In this document: one piece after another, positions 42,408 to 52,500 of the stretch
How positions within the stretch are numbered: position 1 is the first letter of the stretch
Layout: each line of letters opens with the position of its first letter
DNA from: a virus
Reading direction: 5' to 3' (one strand)
DNA: 64,000 nucleotides
IMG/VR virus record: IMGVR_UViG_3300043449_000987
Location: 36,368 to 100,367 of that record
Position numbers and translations under genes: made by a program
Notes under the pieces: model-generated
The model's input: the letters and a program-made list of their open reading frames with translations, nothing else
Database searches by the model: none
Told to the model about the DNA's origin: nothing

Positions 42408-43081
42408 TATGCCACCACCCTAGCATTTGCGATCCAACGATATCCAGTTTCAACACCCTTACTACGGCCAAATGTTTTACCTGCTGGAAGATTTTTCTTA
42501 TAAACTGTTGCATTCTCTAACTCTTTTAACATGCCACTCTTTCTTAAAAATGCCTGTGTAAAGTATCTTGAAAAAAATTGATCAAATGTTTTTCCAAACT
42601 TTCCTTCTGTATTGCCACCAGGATTATCAACTAATACTGGTTGCTTTGTAAATACCTCTTCGTTACCAATTTCAAACCTTAATGCCTTTGCCTTTGTTGG
42701 CTTAATTACTACTGGTATACCTTGCTCCATAATTCTTGCTTTGTCATAAAATGGGACCTTTGAACCATTTTTAATTGATGTTGACTGTGAAAAAGAAGAT
42801 CTAAAAGAGAGGCCCAGATTGCTTACTGTATATGTAATATCAAATAATCTTGCATCTGGGCTTCCCGTTTGGCTCCACTCATAAACATGATGTAATGTTT
42901 GTGGACTTACTCTTGCACTTGAATCTATATATTCTTTCATTAGTTCAATCGTATCTTTACCCAAATTTTCTAAAAATATATTTTTTCCAGAATGTATTCC
43001 ATCAAGAAATCCCTGAGAGTAATTGATTATATTTGTCATCTCTTTCATAAATAAATTGCTATCTAGTTTAATTGATATCAT
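42407..43081 (-). CDS. Head-tail joining/tail completion protein (HK97 gp10-like, by position)
   Basis: 224 residues. Helical N-terminus (MISIKLDSNLFMKEMTNIINYSQGF), central YEWSQTGSPDARLFDITYTV and a basic C-terminus (KTFGRSKGVETGYRWIANARVVA). Gene order (adaptor, stopper, this gene, terminator, tube) matches HK97-type heads and tails. It overlaps the previous gene by 4 bases. Confidence 0.6.
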   Translation of the reverse strand: MISIKLDSNLFMKEMTNIINYSQGFLDGIHSGKNIFLENLGKDTIELMKEYIDSSARVSPQTLHHVYEWSQTGSPDARLFDITYTVSNLGLSFRSSFSQSTSIKNGSKVPFYDKARIMEQGIPVVIKPTKAKALRFEIGNEEVFTKQPVLVDNPGGNTEGKFGKTFDQFFSRYFTQAFLRKSGMLKELENATVYKKNLPAGKTFGRSKGVETGYRWIANARVVA

Positions 43082-43524
43082 ATATCTACCGCCTGATTTT
43101 GTGAACGACGCAAAACTAATTTATAATACTCGACCTTTCCAAATGGTCCCATGAGTGGCTCCTGCGACGCTACCTCAAATATAGTAGATTTTCCTGCTCT
43201 TGGTCCTGCAGTCTCTATATATACTGGGTTGCAGTTTCTATCTTGAATATTGCTTAAAATGACATTGGTAATTGCATTATTTGAATCTGTTTCTGATATA
43301 CGAATATCTGCCTTAACTCGTCCAATTAAAAGTGTGTCCTGAGTTATGTTTATATTAGGCTGTATCTCTTCTTTAATTTTTGATCCTGCAGTTGTAAAAT
43401 GACAAGCAATTGTTTTGTTATGCATCCAATTTTTTTTGACATTACCATATGCACCCTGTTCTACAGTTGGATAAAATACATCTACTTGCATTGGGAACAT
43501 GAAGTCTTTACCTTCACAGGTCAT
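43078..43524 (-). CDS. Head closure (stopper) protein
   Basis: 148 residues, predicted beta barrel (MFPMQVDVFYPTVEQGAYGNVKKNW; TLLIGRVKADIRI; STIFEVASQEPLMGPFGKVEYYKLVLRRSQ). The short beta-rich form and its position after the adaptor fit a stopper that closes the capsid after packaging. Overlaps both neighbours. Confidence 0.6.
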   Translation of the reverse strand: MTCEGKDFMFPMQVDVFYPTVEQGAYGNVKKNWMHNKTIACHFTTAGSKIKEEIQPNINITQDTLLIGRVKADIRISETDSNNAITNVILSNIQDRNCNPVYIETAGPRAGKSTIFEVASQEPLMGPFGKVEYYKLVLRRSQNQAVDI

Positions 43525-44438
43525 TATAAAATTCCAGGCTTGGTTATTGTTAATGTATATTTATCTAAGATCTTATCAACAATCATATTGCCCGTTCCCT
43601 CAAGCATCTTCTTGTCGAATTGAACTCTAAACTGATCAGTATTGTAAGATGCTACGTAACGAGAATAGTAATCTAATTTGCCACAACTAATGTCTTCCAT
43701 AAGCAATCTTGTTGCAAGTTCAATATCTGCTGGAACTGTTTTATATCCAACATCAAGAACAAAACTGTAGTCATATCCTTTTGGAAAATCAACATATCTC
43801 TCTGGTCCGTAGTGAGCAAGATCTCCATATGCTGGTAAAGTACTCATTAGTCCCTGCTCAACACGATTATAAACGTCTGTTACAACTCTCTCAATCGCAG
43901 ATCTATCTAATGTTAATCTATAATCAATAGCGTTTAATTCTGGTGTATCTGCATCATAAACTAACACGTTATTTTCGTAAACTTTTAATACCTTGTTGAC
44001 AGGCTCCCAAATACTATAATAATCATTACCTTGTCCAATTCCCTGCACAATATGCTTTTCATTGTAAAAACCATCTGTAATAGAACTGTCAATAATTGAT
44101 CTTGCAAATAATTCTAATCTTTCATATTCTGCTATTTCTGAAGCAGTTGTACCACCATATGTATATGGGTTAACGTATGGTCTAACAATATCTAAATTCT
44201 CTTCATATAAAATATGTTCATGCTCTGAATCATAAAATCTAATAAGAAACTTTCTATCAAAATTTACCTTGGCAATTGGAAGTTCATAAATTAAAACCCC
44301 GTCTGCATCCGATGTCATTACTGACTCTTCTACTGAGTGGTCCACCAAATCCTCAACATAAACGTTGTACTGGTAACTAGCAATTGGCAGTTTCCAAGTA
44401 GTTGTAAGAGGATAAGGTGGAACTCTCAAGACCTGCAT
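43524..44438 (-). CDS. Head-tail adaptor protein
   Basis: 304 residues, larger than usual adaptors. A beta-rich N-terminal domain (about 1-85) is followed by a helical region (TTASEIAEYERLELFARSIIDSSI ... ADIELATRLLMEDISCGKLDYYSRYVASYNTDQF), which is the adaptor-like part. A beta stretch between the helices (YSIWEPVNKVLKVYENNVLVYDADT) may be an insertion. It lies 3 bases after the preceding gene. Assignment mainly from position. Confidence 0.6.
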   Translation of the reverse strand: MQVLRVPPYPLTTTWKLPIASYQYNVYVEDLVDHSVEESVMTSDADGVLIYELPIAKVNFDRKFLIRFYDSEHEHILYEENLDIVRPYVNPYTYGGTTASEIAEYERLELFARSIIDSSITDGFYNEKHIVQGIGQGNDYYSIWEPVNKVLKVYENNVLVYDADTPELNAIDYRLTLDRSAIERVVTDVYNRVEQGLMSTLPAYGDLAHYGPERYVDFPKGYDYSFVLDVGYKTVPADIELATRLLMEDISCGKLDYYSRYVASYNTDQFRVQFDKKMLEGTGNMIVDKILDKYTLTITKPGIL

Positions 44439-44441
44439 ATT

Positions 44442-44861
44442 TTACTTACCGTATTCCTTTGCCACTTCTTCAGGTGTAGCGAGACGGCAGTGGTCACGAG
44501 TTAGCCACTTGTCTGCATCATCTTTAGCAACAATATTGAATCCACGATAAACCTTGCCAACTCCAGCCCAAGTTACGTTACGTGATGAGTGGATGGCAAC
44601 TGTGTCCTTCTTTGCTGTAGACTTCTTTGATGCTGCCTTCTTTACTTCCTTGACAACATTTGCTACGCCAATTGCACCATTTCCTACTGGGCCTAGGGCC
44701 TGAACTGTAACTGGTTCTTCTTTTGGCTCTTCTACAACAACTGGCTCTACAACTGGTGCTTCCTCTACAATTGGATCATTCTTTGATTCTTCAATCACTG
44801 AATCTTCTGGTGTAGGTGCTGACCATGTTGTGGAATCTTCGTTATTAAACATATCTGACAT
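44442..44861 (-). CDS. Head-associated protein with acidic linker and basic C-terminal domain
   Basis: 139 residues. The first half is Glu/Pro/Val-rich and disordered (EESKNDPIVEEAPVVEPVVVEEPKEEP); a Lys/Ala-rich stretch (KEVKKAASKKSTAKK) follows, then a small compact domain (VTWAGVGKVYRGFNIVAKDDADKWLTRDHCRLATPEEVAKEYG). I recall this C-terminal domain in head genes next to the capsid gene of actinophages. It has its own promoter and an AAGGAGG site right after the capsid terminator, so it is set apart from capsid expression. Possible capsid decoration. Confidence 0.6.
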   Translation of the reverse strand: MSDMFNNEDSTTWSAPTPEDSVIEESKNDPIVEEAPVVEPVVVEEPKEEPVTVQALGPVGNGAIGVANVVKEVKKAASKKSTAKKDTVAIHSSRNVTWAGVGKVYRGFNIVAKDDADKWLTRDHCRLATPEEVAKEYGK

Positions 44862-44882
44862 AATTCCTCCTTGTTTTACTAT

Positions 44883-44891
44883 ATTATAACA
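44883..44891 (-). promoter_or_regulatory. Extended -10 promoter downstream of the capsid terminator
   Basis: TGTTATAAT on the minus strand, 21 bases before ATG 44861, with AAGGAGG in the leader. Confidence 0.65.
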
Positions 44892-44898
44892 GATTAAT

Positions 44899-44934
44899 TA
44901 AAAAGGAGGCAGGAGACGAACTCCTGCCCCCCTT
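44899..44934 (-). terminator. Intrinsic terminator after the major capsid gene
   Basis: Minus strand: AAGGGGGGCAGGAG, 5-base loop TTCGT, CTCCTGCCTCCTT, then a run of T. The stem is 13-14 bp with two G-U pairs. It lies 19 bases after the stop of the capsid gene. Confidence 0.93.
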
Positions 44935-44952
44935 AAAGGTACTGATTACAGA

Positions 44953-46092
44953 TTATGCATCTGCAGCAGCGTCTGCGAAAGCAATGGCATCTTCTTCTTC
45001 CCATTGAATACCAAAACGAACGAATACTGTGTATTCGATTGTGTCCTTCTTAGGACGGTATTCACGGTTGACAGTGATGTCACGTTGGAATCCCCAAACA
45101 CGGTTCTGTGGGAATGTCAAATCGACATATCCTGCAGGGTAGTAAGGAACTTCCTGAACGTCTACTCCGAGAACACGAGTTGTACGTGCTCCACCGAATG
45201 TCTGTCCATTTCCATCAAGGTATGCTTGACGGTTTGCAGGTGTACCTGCTGGAGTGCCAGCAAATGCTTCTGCGATAGCATCAGCGAGTGTACCGTTGTG
45301 CTTTACGATACCTTGGAAGGCATCTGTACCAGCATAGAACTTAAGATTGTTCTTAAGTGCACGATACTTACGTGGCATTGCAAGAATGATGTTTTGCATA
45401 ACTTCTGTTGTCCAAGCATTATCTGCTACAGTAACAACTGATTCATGTGCATCTCCATCTTTAGCCTTCTTGACAAAGCCAGTCATGATGTTAAGGAATG
45501 GTGCTGTTGCGCCATCACCATTGATTGCTAGATCTTCGATGTCATTTGCAAATGCATTTGTCATCAAGCGAACTAGGTGATCTTCTAGTGCTGCGCCTTC
45601 AATACCATCCTCAAGTGATTCTGCAGAAACTTCCCAGTCAAGACGAATCTTCTTTGTAGTCAATTCAACCTTTGAGAATGTTGCTCCTGCATTTGTGTAA
45701 TCGCCAAGTGCCTGTGCAGCAGAGCGAATAACACGCTCACCGACATTTACCTTTTCGAGTTCCATGGTGTTTGCTCTCATGGTTACTCTGCGACCGTCTT
45801 GGGCGAGAACTGTTGCATCCCACACGTAATCAATAAAACGACGTGCTTGCTCTGGGCGTAGGATACCTGATCCAGCCTCACCTGAAGGATTTACTGCGTT
45901 TGGTCCTGATGTTGATCCAAATGTTGCATTTGGAATATTTCCGATAACACCGCCATTAGCGTAGTTACCAGGAACATTAGTACCTGCTTCTGAACCTGAT
46001 GCAAATGCTCCTTGACCTTGATATAGGCCAGGTGCTGTTCCACCTAGTTCTCCAGCCTCTCCTGGCTGGTTCTTTATAATTTCTTCCGACAT
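44953..46092 (-). CDS. Major capsid protein
   Basis: 379 residues, HK97-fold by layout: a flexible Gly/Asn/Ala-rich N-terminal arm (1-75), then an alpha/beta core (VGERVIRSAAQALGDYTNAGATFSKVELTTKKIRLDWEVSAESLED; LMTNAFANDIEDLAINGDG; MQNIILAMPRKYRALKNNLKFYAG) and a C-terminal FPQNRVWGFQRDITVNREYRPKKDTIEYTVFVRFGIQWE. It follows the protease-scaffold gene. The ribosome site is AGGAGGTGA (46097-46105), the full anti-SD complement, and a very strong terminator follows, as expected for the most abundant protein. Confidence 0.9.
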   Translation of the reverse strand: MSEEIIKNQPGEAGELGGTAPGLYQGQGAFASGSEAGTNVPGNYANGGVIGNIPNATFGSTSGPNAVNPSGEAGSGILRPEQARRFIDYVWDATVLAQDGRRVTMRANTMELEKVNVGERVIRSAAQALGDYTNAGATFSKVELTTKKIRLDWEVSAESLEDGIEGAALEDHLVRLMTNAFANDIEDLAINGDGATAPFLNIMTGFVKKAKDGDAHESVVTVADNAWTTEVMQNIILAMPRKYRALKNNLKFYAGTDAFQGIVKHNGTLADAIAEAFAGTPAGTPANRQAYLDGNGQTFGGARTTRVLGVDVQEVPYYPAGYVDLTFPQNRVWGFQRDITVNREYRPKKDTIEYTVFVRFGIQWEEEDAIAFADAAADA

Positions 46093-46096
46093 ATTG

Positions 46097-46105
46097 TCAC
46101 CTCCT
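46097..46105 (-). promoter_or_regulatory. Full-length Shine-Dalgarno sequence of the capsid gene
   Basis: AGGAGGTGA on the minus strand, 4 bases before ATG 46092. It is the longest match to the 16S rRNA 3' end seen in this window. Confidence 0.8.
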
Positions 46106-46120
46106 GTGATTTTTACTTAT

Positions 46121-47461
46121 TTATTTTGCGAATAAGTCGGCTGTTTTGAGGAAACTACCGCCCCATAGGGATTTTTCAACCATTACTGGTTGATCCTGAA
46201 CAATCTCGCCTAGATCGCCAGACTTTCGGAAAGCAGTGTCTGCTTCTACTGCGTCTACTCTCTTTCCAAACTCATTAAACTGTTCTCTTGCTGCAGCAAT
46301 ATCTTTGGCGACTGCATCAAATGAAACTTTTGCTGCATCTAGATCAACCTTTGTAGACTTAAGCATTTCTACTTCTGCCTGCAAAGACTTGACTGTTGCA
46401 ACTAGATCGCTAAAGGCTGATGTAATGGTGTTTCTGATTTCAGCAATTGACTCAGCAACTACATCATCGGACTTGGACACATCTGTAGCCTCTGCTACTG
46501 ATTCTGTTGCAACTTCTTCTGACTTTGCAACTTCTTCGGTAGTAGTCTCAACTGTTGCTTCTGCTGGTAGGGCTTCATCGGCCTTAACAACTTCTTCAAC
46601 AACTGTTTCAACTACGGCATCTGCCTCTGGAGCGACCTCTGACTTTGTTACTTCTGCAACTGCTTCTGTTTCAATAACTTCTGCAACTGTATTTGTATCT
46701 TCTGTCATAGGACTTACCTCCTTGTTAATCTTAGATGTATTAATGCCTTTAGCACTATCAACTAAGAACTTTATCATTGTGGTTTTTTCATTATCCGTTT
46801 TTTCAACGAACCCTATATTCTTCATCTCTGATCCAGATACTGGGCTTACCTCTGAATCATTTTCTGATACCATGACTATACCAGATTCTGCGTCATAAAA
46901 AACATTTTCTAATACTGTTTCATCTGCCTTAACAACTTCAACGCCGTCAACCTTTTCAACAGAAACAATATTTGCAAATTGATTTGCTGGTGAATCTACA
47001 AGACTCAACTCTACCAAATCATATTCCTTAATAATTCTAATTTGTGTATCTGACTTTTCGTCATAACCGTCATCCCACTTATTCATACGACCACCAATAG
47101 AGAATCCTGTTAGTGTTCCATCCAAAACTTTTTCCCATGTATCTTGAGCGCCCTTTGAAACATATGCAGAAACAAATACTCCGTTATAAAACTTTTTTGT
47201 TTCTGGATCAAAATACTTTTCTGCTTTAAAATTGACCATCTTACCAACTGCAAGTGGTTGATGCATTTCACGAATGTTTCCACGAAACTTTGCAAATGCT
47301 TGCATAGATGCTTCTGCAGTGACAATATCATTTTGCTTATCAATATTATCTAATGATGCAAAACCTGAAACAATACGGCGTTCCTTGTCAACCTTGCTAA
47401 AAGGCATTGATAGGCGAACGTTGTCGCCCTCTGTATTCCAATGGGCTTTAGAGATAGTCAT
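46121..47461 (-). CDS. Prohead protease fused to scaffold (XkdF-like)
   Basis: 446 residues. Residues 25-175 are a phage serine protease of the XkdF/prohead type: RRIVSGFASLDNIDKQNDIVTAEA, His67 in REMHQPLAVG, Ser121 in LTGFSIGGR, and YDLVELSLVDSPAN. The rest is Ala/Glu/Val-rich low-complexity sequence and a long coiled coil (about 340-420), which serves as scaffold and is degraded on maturation. Lacking a Shine-Dalgarno site, the ATG is 4-9 bases after overlapping TATAAT boxes (47466-47476), so it is probably leaderless and transcribed with the capsid gene. Confidence 0.85.
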   Translation of the reverse strand: MTISKAHWNTEGDNVRLSMPFSKVDKERRIVSGFASLDNIDKQNDIVTAEASMQAFAKFRGNIREMHQPLAVGKMVNFKAEKYFDPETKKFYNGVFVSAYVSKGAQDTWEKVLDGTLTGFSIGGRMNKWDDGYDEKSDTQIRIIKEYDLVELSLVDSPANQFANIVSVEKVDGVEVVKADETVLENVFYDAESGIVMVSENDSEVSPVSGSEMKNIGFVEKTDNEKTTMIKFLVDSAKGINTSKINKEVSPMTEDTNTVAEVIETEAVAEVTKSEVAPEADAVVETVVEEVVKADEALPAEATVETTTEEVAKSEEVATESVAEATDVSKSDDVVAESIAEIRNTITSAFSDLVATVKSLQAEVEMLKSTKVDLDAAKVSFDAVAKDIAAAREQFNEFGKRVDAVEADTAFRKSGDLGEIVQDQPVMVEKSLWGGSFLKTADLFAK

Positions 47462-47465
47462 GGTG

Positions 47466-47476
47466 ATTATATTATA
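47466..47476 (-). promoter_or_regulatory. Overlapping -10 boxes placing a leaderless start at 47461
   Basis: Minus strand TATAATATAAT, 4 bases, ATG. Either TATAAT would place the start site within a few bases of the ATG. Confidence 0.55.
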
Positions 47477-47499
47477 TACCCTTTTTATACGCTTCTCAC

Positions 47500-49098
47500 C
47501 TATTGAGATGCTCGACCCTCACCCTTTGGATTACGTCCAGAGACTGTTGCTGGTCCATCGGATTGATTGTTTGAACGTTCTGCATCTCTTGCACGATTTG
47601 CATTATCGTTTGCTGCCTGATCTGGCTTTGGTTGGAATGGCTCATCGCCACCGTCTCTTTGTGGTAAACCAAGAACTTGTCTTGCTTCATTTGGAAGCAT
47701 AACCTGTGTCTTGACATATCTTTCAAGAATCTGAGACTGTGCAATTTCGTCTGTAAGAGTAAGTTCGTTAAACTTAAAATCCAATATATCTGTTTTTTCA
47801 CGAACAATTTTGTTAATCATTTTTTCCAAATTTCTTTGTGCTGGTCTAGCGACCTGCTCTTTAAACGTTCTATCTTGTGCTAGTGCTGCTGCGATGGCAG
47901 ATGAGTCACCGCCACCAAGTTTGGAAAGCGGAACCTGATGTGCTACCAAAATGTCATCTCTGTTTGCCTTACGATATTTTTCAAACGATGCTTCTTGAAC
48001 ACCATTCTCAATTGGGTTCATATTAAACTCAACTTTATTTGTATCAGAATCTCCTGGCAAAGGGATGTAAAGCGTTCTATGGTTTTGCCCCTTCATTCCT
48101 GTTTGTAAAAATCTAAACAGTTTATCCTCTGCATCACCAGAAAGTTTTGCACCCTTTAAAGTAACGACATATCTTGGAACAGCCTTATTGCTAAAATAAT
48201 CAATATTATATTGTGATGCAAGCATATCTCCTTGTAGTGCCGTAATTGCCGAAATAATATCTGGTACTCCATAAAAAGTATTTAATGGTGAGTACTGCTT
48301 AAAATGAATAATTTCATTTGGTCTTGTATCTGAAGTTATTGGGTTAGGATTTTGTGCACCAAAATTTCTAAAATAAACAACCTTGTTTCCAATAATTTGT
48401 ACGTACCCATCTTTAACACGGCGCACACGCATTGTGGTTGCAGGAATATGTCCTACATATCCAATCTCTCCACGAGTTGTGCGACCAATTTCTAAATAAC
48501 CATTTCCGATGGCTTGTAAATCTGTATAAACTTTTTCCATTGTTGTGGTAAAAGAGTCATCGCTATTAAGGCTTTCTAGCCAATCTCTAAGTTCAATCTT
48601 TGCTCTTTCAATTCTATTTCTTGCACGACCAACAGCATCTTGATCTGCGGATGACTCCAACTTAAGCATTGTTCTTGCTGAAACTTCAAAGTCATATCCA
48701 AGCCCAACAATATTTTCTACTTTTGCATCAATTGCAGCATGGTTAGAAAAAGAAGTATCATAGTAACTTGCAAGTTCATAAACATTCCATGGTGGAGTAA
48801 TAACATCAAAGAGACCATATCCATTTCTATAGATAGTGCCTGGATTAATTTCTTTTGAATGTGCTCCATCTAATCCTGTCCGCTCAACAAGTGCTGAGTT
48901 AGCATATGCAGATGTAAGTTCGCCTTTAACTACTCGATTAGTTCTTCTTTTAAAGTTATTCTCTAGTCCGTTTAAATTTTTAAGATCGTCCCAACTTTTT
49001 ATAAAAGGGTCTTGAGATTTAAATAAATCTTCTACAACTGGAGCATTGTCTACTCTTGCTTGAATATAATAATCTTTATAATCTGCTTCTTCGCTCAT
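47500..49098 (-). CDS. Portal protein
   Basis: 532 residues, typical of HK97-family portals: YASYYDTSFSNHAAIDAKVENIVGLGYDFEV near 115-150, EKVYTDLQAIGNGYLEIGRTTRGEIG in the wing, PNEIIHFKQYSPLNTFYGVPDIISAI and SQYNIDYFSNKAVPRYVV in the crown and stem, and LSKLGGGDSSAIAAALAQDRTFKEQVARPAQRNLEKMINKIV. The C-terminus is polar and disordered. It forms the dodecameric DNA entry ring. It overlaps the upstream 128-residue gene by one base. Confidence 0.9.
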   Translation of the reverse strand: MSEEADYKDYYIQARVDNAPVVEDLFKSQDPFIKSWDDLKNLNGLENNFKRRTNRVVKGELTSAYANSALVERTGLDGAHSKEINPGTIYRNGYGLFDVITPPWNVYELASYYDTSFSNHAAIDAKVENIVGLGYDFEVSARTMLKLESSADQDAVGRARNRIERAKIELRDWLESLNSDDSFTTTMEKVYTDLQAIGNGYLEIGRTTRGEIGYVGHIPATTMRVRRVKDGYVQIIGNKVVYFRNFGAQNPNPITSDTRPNEIIHFKQYSPLNTFYGVPDIISAITALQGDMLASQYNIDYFSNKAVPRYVVTLKGAKLSGDAEDKLFRFLQTGMKGQNHRTLYIPLPGDSDTNKVEFNMNPIENGVQEASFEKYRKANRDDILVAHQVPLSKLGGGDSSAIAAALAQDRTFKEQVARPAQRNLEKMINKIVREKTDILDFKFNELTLTDEIAQSQILERYVKTQVMLPNEARQVLGLPQRDGGDEPFQPKPDQAANDNANRARDAERSNNQSDGPATVSGRNPKGEGRASQ

Positions 49099-49484
49099 TA
49101 GTCTTCACTTCCATATTTAGCGATTGTATCTTTTGCAGCCTGTACTGCACCCAAGTCATTCATGGATGGAATCAATCCATTCTTCATTCTATCCATTTGC
49201 TCTGAATACTCTTCATCAGAAATTCTTGTAAGCCCTGGAACAAACACTGCTTCTCCGTCACCTGGATCACCAAAATGCTTGGCTGCAAGTTTTAATTTTG
49301 CAATTTGATTAATGTCTCCTTTTTCAGAAGGAATGTTTAAAACAGAGCCGTGCCCGTCTGTAAACCATTTACCATTTGACTTTTTGTATACGTAAAGACC
49401 CCAATCATACATTTTATCAATGACTTGACGTCTAACATTATTTACAATTGGCTTACCAGTTTCAGGGTTAATTAATGAATCCAT
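49098..49484 (-). CDS. Conserved phage protein upstream of the portal
   Basis: 128 residues from ATG 49484. The ATG at 49490 lies one base from the -10 box and could not be on the transcript. Block VIDKMYDWGLYVYKKSNGKWFTDGHGSVLNIPS is conserved-looking; the rest is helical. No function recognised; position suggests a head assembly role. TATACT is 7 bases before the ATG and there is no ribosome site, so it starts a leaderless head operon. Confidence 0.55.
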   Translation of the reverse strand: MDSLINPETGKPIVNNVRRQVIDKMYDWGLYVYKKSNGKWFTDGHGSVLNIPSEKGDINQIAKLKLAAKHFGDPGDGEAVFVPGLTRISDEEYSEQMDRMKNGLIPSMNDLGAVQAAKDTIAKYGSED

Positions 49485-49491
49485 AACCATT

Positions 49492-49500
49492 AGTATACCA
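49492..49500 (-). promoter_or_regulatory. Extended -10 box placing a leaderless start at 49484
   Basis: TGGTATACT, 7 bases, ATG on the minus strand, in the short gap after the 1235-residue structural gene. Confidence 0.6.
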
Positions 49501-49502
49501 TA

Positions 49503-52500
49503 CTATACTGCATTTACAGTTCTACTTTGCCAAGAAACATCGGAGTAAACATTATACTCGTAGGATCCAAACGATAAAACCTTTGGATTAGCCTCTAGGG
49601 CATTATAGTCATCAACAATAATCTTGTTTGTTCCTGTGTATGACTTATAAATATCTGATGGTTTTACACCATAATAACTGGTTGATGATAGAACAAGAAC
49701 ACCATTCCAGATGTATGAGGAATTCCAGTACTGCCAGTCTAATTCAACTGGGCCAGAAAACCTAACCTTAAACCATGGTCGTTTTGTAACAGTTTGAACC
49801 TCTTGAAGATTTGTAGACTGATAATGAGAAATTAAATTAGTTAAAATTGGACCATTAATTTTAAATGATCCTAGATAGTTATTAAAGTTTAGGACATTAG
49901 AAAAGGAAATACCTATAAATGCCCATTGACGAGTTGTAATAACTGGCTCTCTAACAATATTACCATTTAAATAAAAAGTAATACCATTTTCAATCCTACC
50001 AGTATTAGCATTAATTGCATATATTCTTGCACGATCACCCGTTGGACTATTAGCCTCCATAAAAAACTTTAATAAAGATCCCTTGCTATCTACCTCAAAA
50101 ATTTGTGTTGCTGCAAATGGAAATAAATCTTGATCGTATCTAACTGCCACCTGCATTGCCATTACTTGATAATTTGAAGCAAGTCCAGAATTAATAGGAA
50201 TTGCAACACCACGATTAATTAGTGGGTCATACGTTCCCTTTACTTGTATTCCGCTATATCGTGTTAAATATAAATAAGGACTACTTCCCTTGTATATAGA
50301 ATATGGGTTTGGATTTTTGTAATCGTAGTAAAAACCATTTTTACGATATGGATACATTGGTACACCAAAACGAGTTCCAATTTCTGTAATTGAAGATTCG
50401 TTTAGTGATTGAGAAGCCAACTGTAATTTTTTAATTTTTACAGAGTTACGCAAAATTCCTTTTACACTAAAATCTAAATGTACAACAAGAGACAGATCAT
50501 TGAAGTCTGCACCTGACGGTGGATACAAAATCATATTATCAACAACTTCGTACTTTGAAGTAATCCAGTCAGAACCTGGTTCTACAATTCCTCCAGATCG
50601 TGCTGGATATGTTGTATTAAAATAATTACTTCTTGCATTTGCACCAGTCGATGTATATTGAAAAGAAATATAAGATCTTACAACAGATTTAGATGTGTCA
50701 TAATAATAAATCTTGTCTGCCCTATTTTGTAAATCAACATAATCTTGATATCCAGTATATAATTCATTATCTAGAGAAGAATAGTCTCGTTGTATTGGGT
50801 TTCCATATTCCGCCTGTAACTGTGAATATGTCCAAGAAGAATTAATTGATCGCTCTTCAAAGTTAGACGGTGCTGGATAGTTTAAATTAAACTGAATAAA
50901 ATCTAAATCATATTTTTGATTTCCACTTTTATCCTGAATGTATTTTGCAAAATATGTAAGTGGTAAGTTATCTTCCCAATATCCACTCACATTAATATCA
51001 AGCCCAAAATTATCAAAATATTCATATGGGACTAAAGTATAACTTGCAACGTGGTCCTTAATTCTTCTAGTTAGTTCATATCTCCAGTCTTCCCAATCTC
51101 CACCATCAAGAGTTTGCTCAACATAGTGCATATATAATCCTGCGTCAAACTCTACGCCCTGAGTATACGCATCAAACACGTTTTCATACTCTACTGGAAC
51201 TCCATAAGAGTTAAACAGTTCTGAAATTAAAGAAAAGTTTCTTTCATTACAAAGACCAACATTATAAATTTTTCCAAGAAATGTCTGTGTCATATTTCTG
51301 GTTCCAGCAACATACATTTTTAACGCAGTCTTATTTCCTAAAAATGCAAGAGCATCTCCTCCAGCATAAAGAGCAAAGTCTTGAAAATTCATTCCGACTG
51401 AAAAAATTTCTCCAACACCAATTCCATAAGAAGTGTATACATTTTTAAATTCATTATTATACAAAAGGTTATATTCAATATCTGAGTTTACAATATCAAT
51501 TGAAAAATAATTACCGTTGTTTTGATCTTCTAATCTCAATAATGTTTGTCTTGATGAACTTAAAGAAGTAATCTTAAACGTTCCATAAAAAGCAACTGTT
51601 TGATCATTAATTTGGTTTGTATCATTAAAAAATAAATACCCATTTTCATTTGACCAAGAACTATTTGGTCGCAAAGTTATAAACAAATCATCTTCACTTT
51701 GAACTGCCTTACAATCAGCATACAGGTCTTCTTTTGTTTTTGATTGCAACACAATTTCTGGCAAAGCATAGTTTGGTGTAGATAAAATATTATTCTGTAT
51801 ATAAAGGTTGTCAACAAGACCTTGATCCCATTTTCCTAAATCTGGATAGTTATAATTATTTGTATAGTTTGCAAACGGATAATCAATTACAGCAGATGTT
51901 CCACTATAAGCACTATTAATATTTTCTGGTAATTCAACTCCCTGACCATATACAAAACGTTTTTTTGCAACAAGAGATGGAACGCTATATGTGTATATAG
52001 CAACACAGTCGACTTCTATTGGTGATGCATCAACATAGGAATAAAACCCAAGCCAATCTTGATTTTTACTGTTTTCATATTCTAATGGAAATGATAGATT
52101 GTCTGTAATAAAACTTAATGAGATTACTTGATCTCCATTAATTAATAAACTTGCAGAATCTTTTGTAATTCTAATGTGAACAAGCATAGGTCTAGTCCAC
52201 TCACCAACATAATGAGACCCTACATTATTATCAATTTTTAATACCAAAAATGGTCCATCAACATATAGACCGTCAGTAGATCCTATCGGTCCAAATATTC
52301 TTTTTGGTTCTGTTGTACTGGCATTAATTCTTAGCCACATCTCACATGTATACTCATTATACTTTCCAACATCATTTAAAAATCCATGTCCAGGCAAAAT
52401 TAAAGATGGGTAGTTATTATCATTTGGGACCATAACAGTAACATTAGATGAACCATAAACCATAGGAACTCCAGAATTTTTTGAAGATAGAGATGATTCA

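Noticed and set aside
46236-46898. Plus-strand 220-codon open frame
   Set aside because: It is the mirror of the Ala/Val/Glu-rich low-complexity scaffold region on the other strand; it has no ribosome site and the sequence is Ser/Ala/Thr-rich with no domain.
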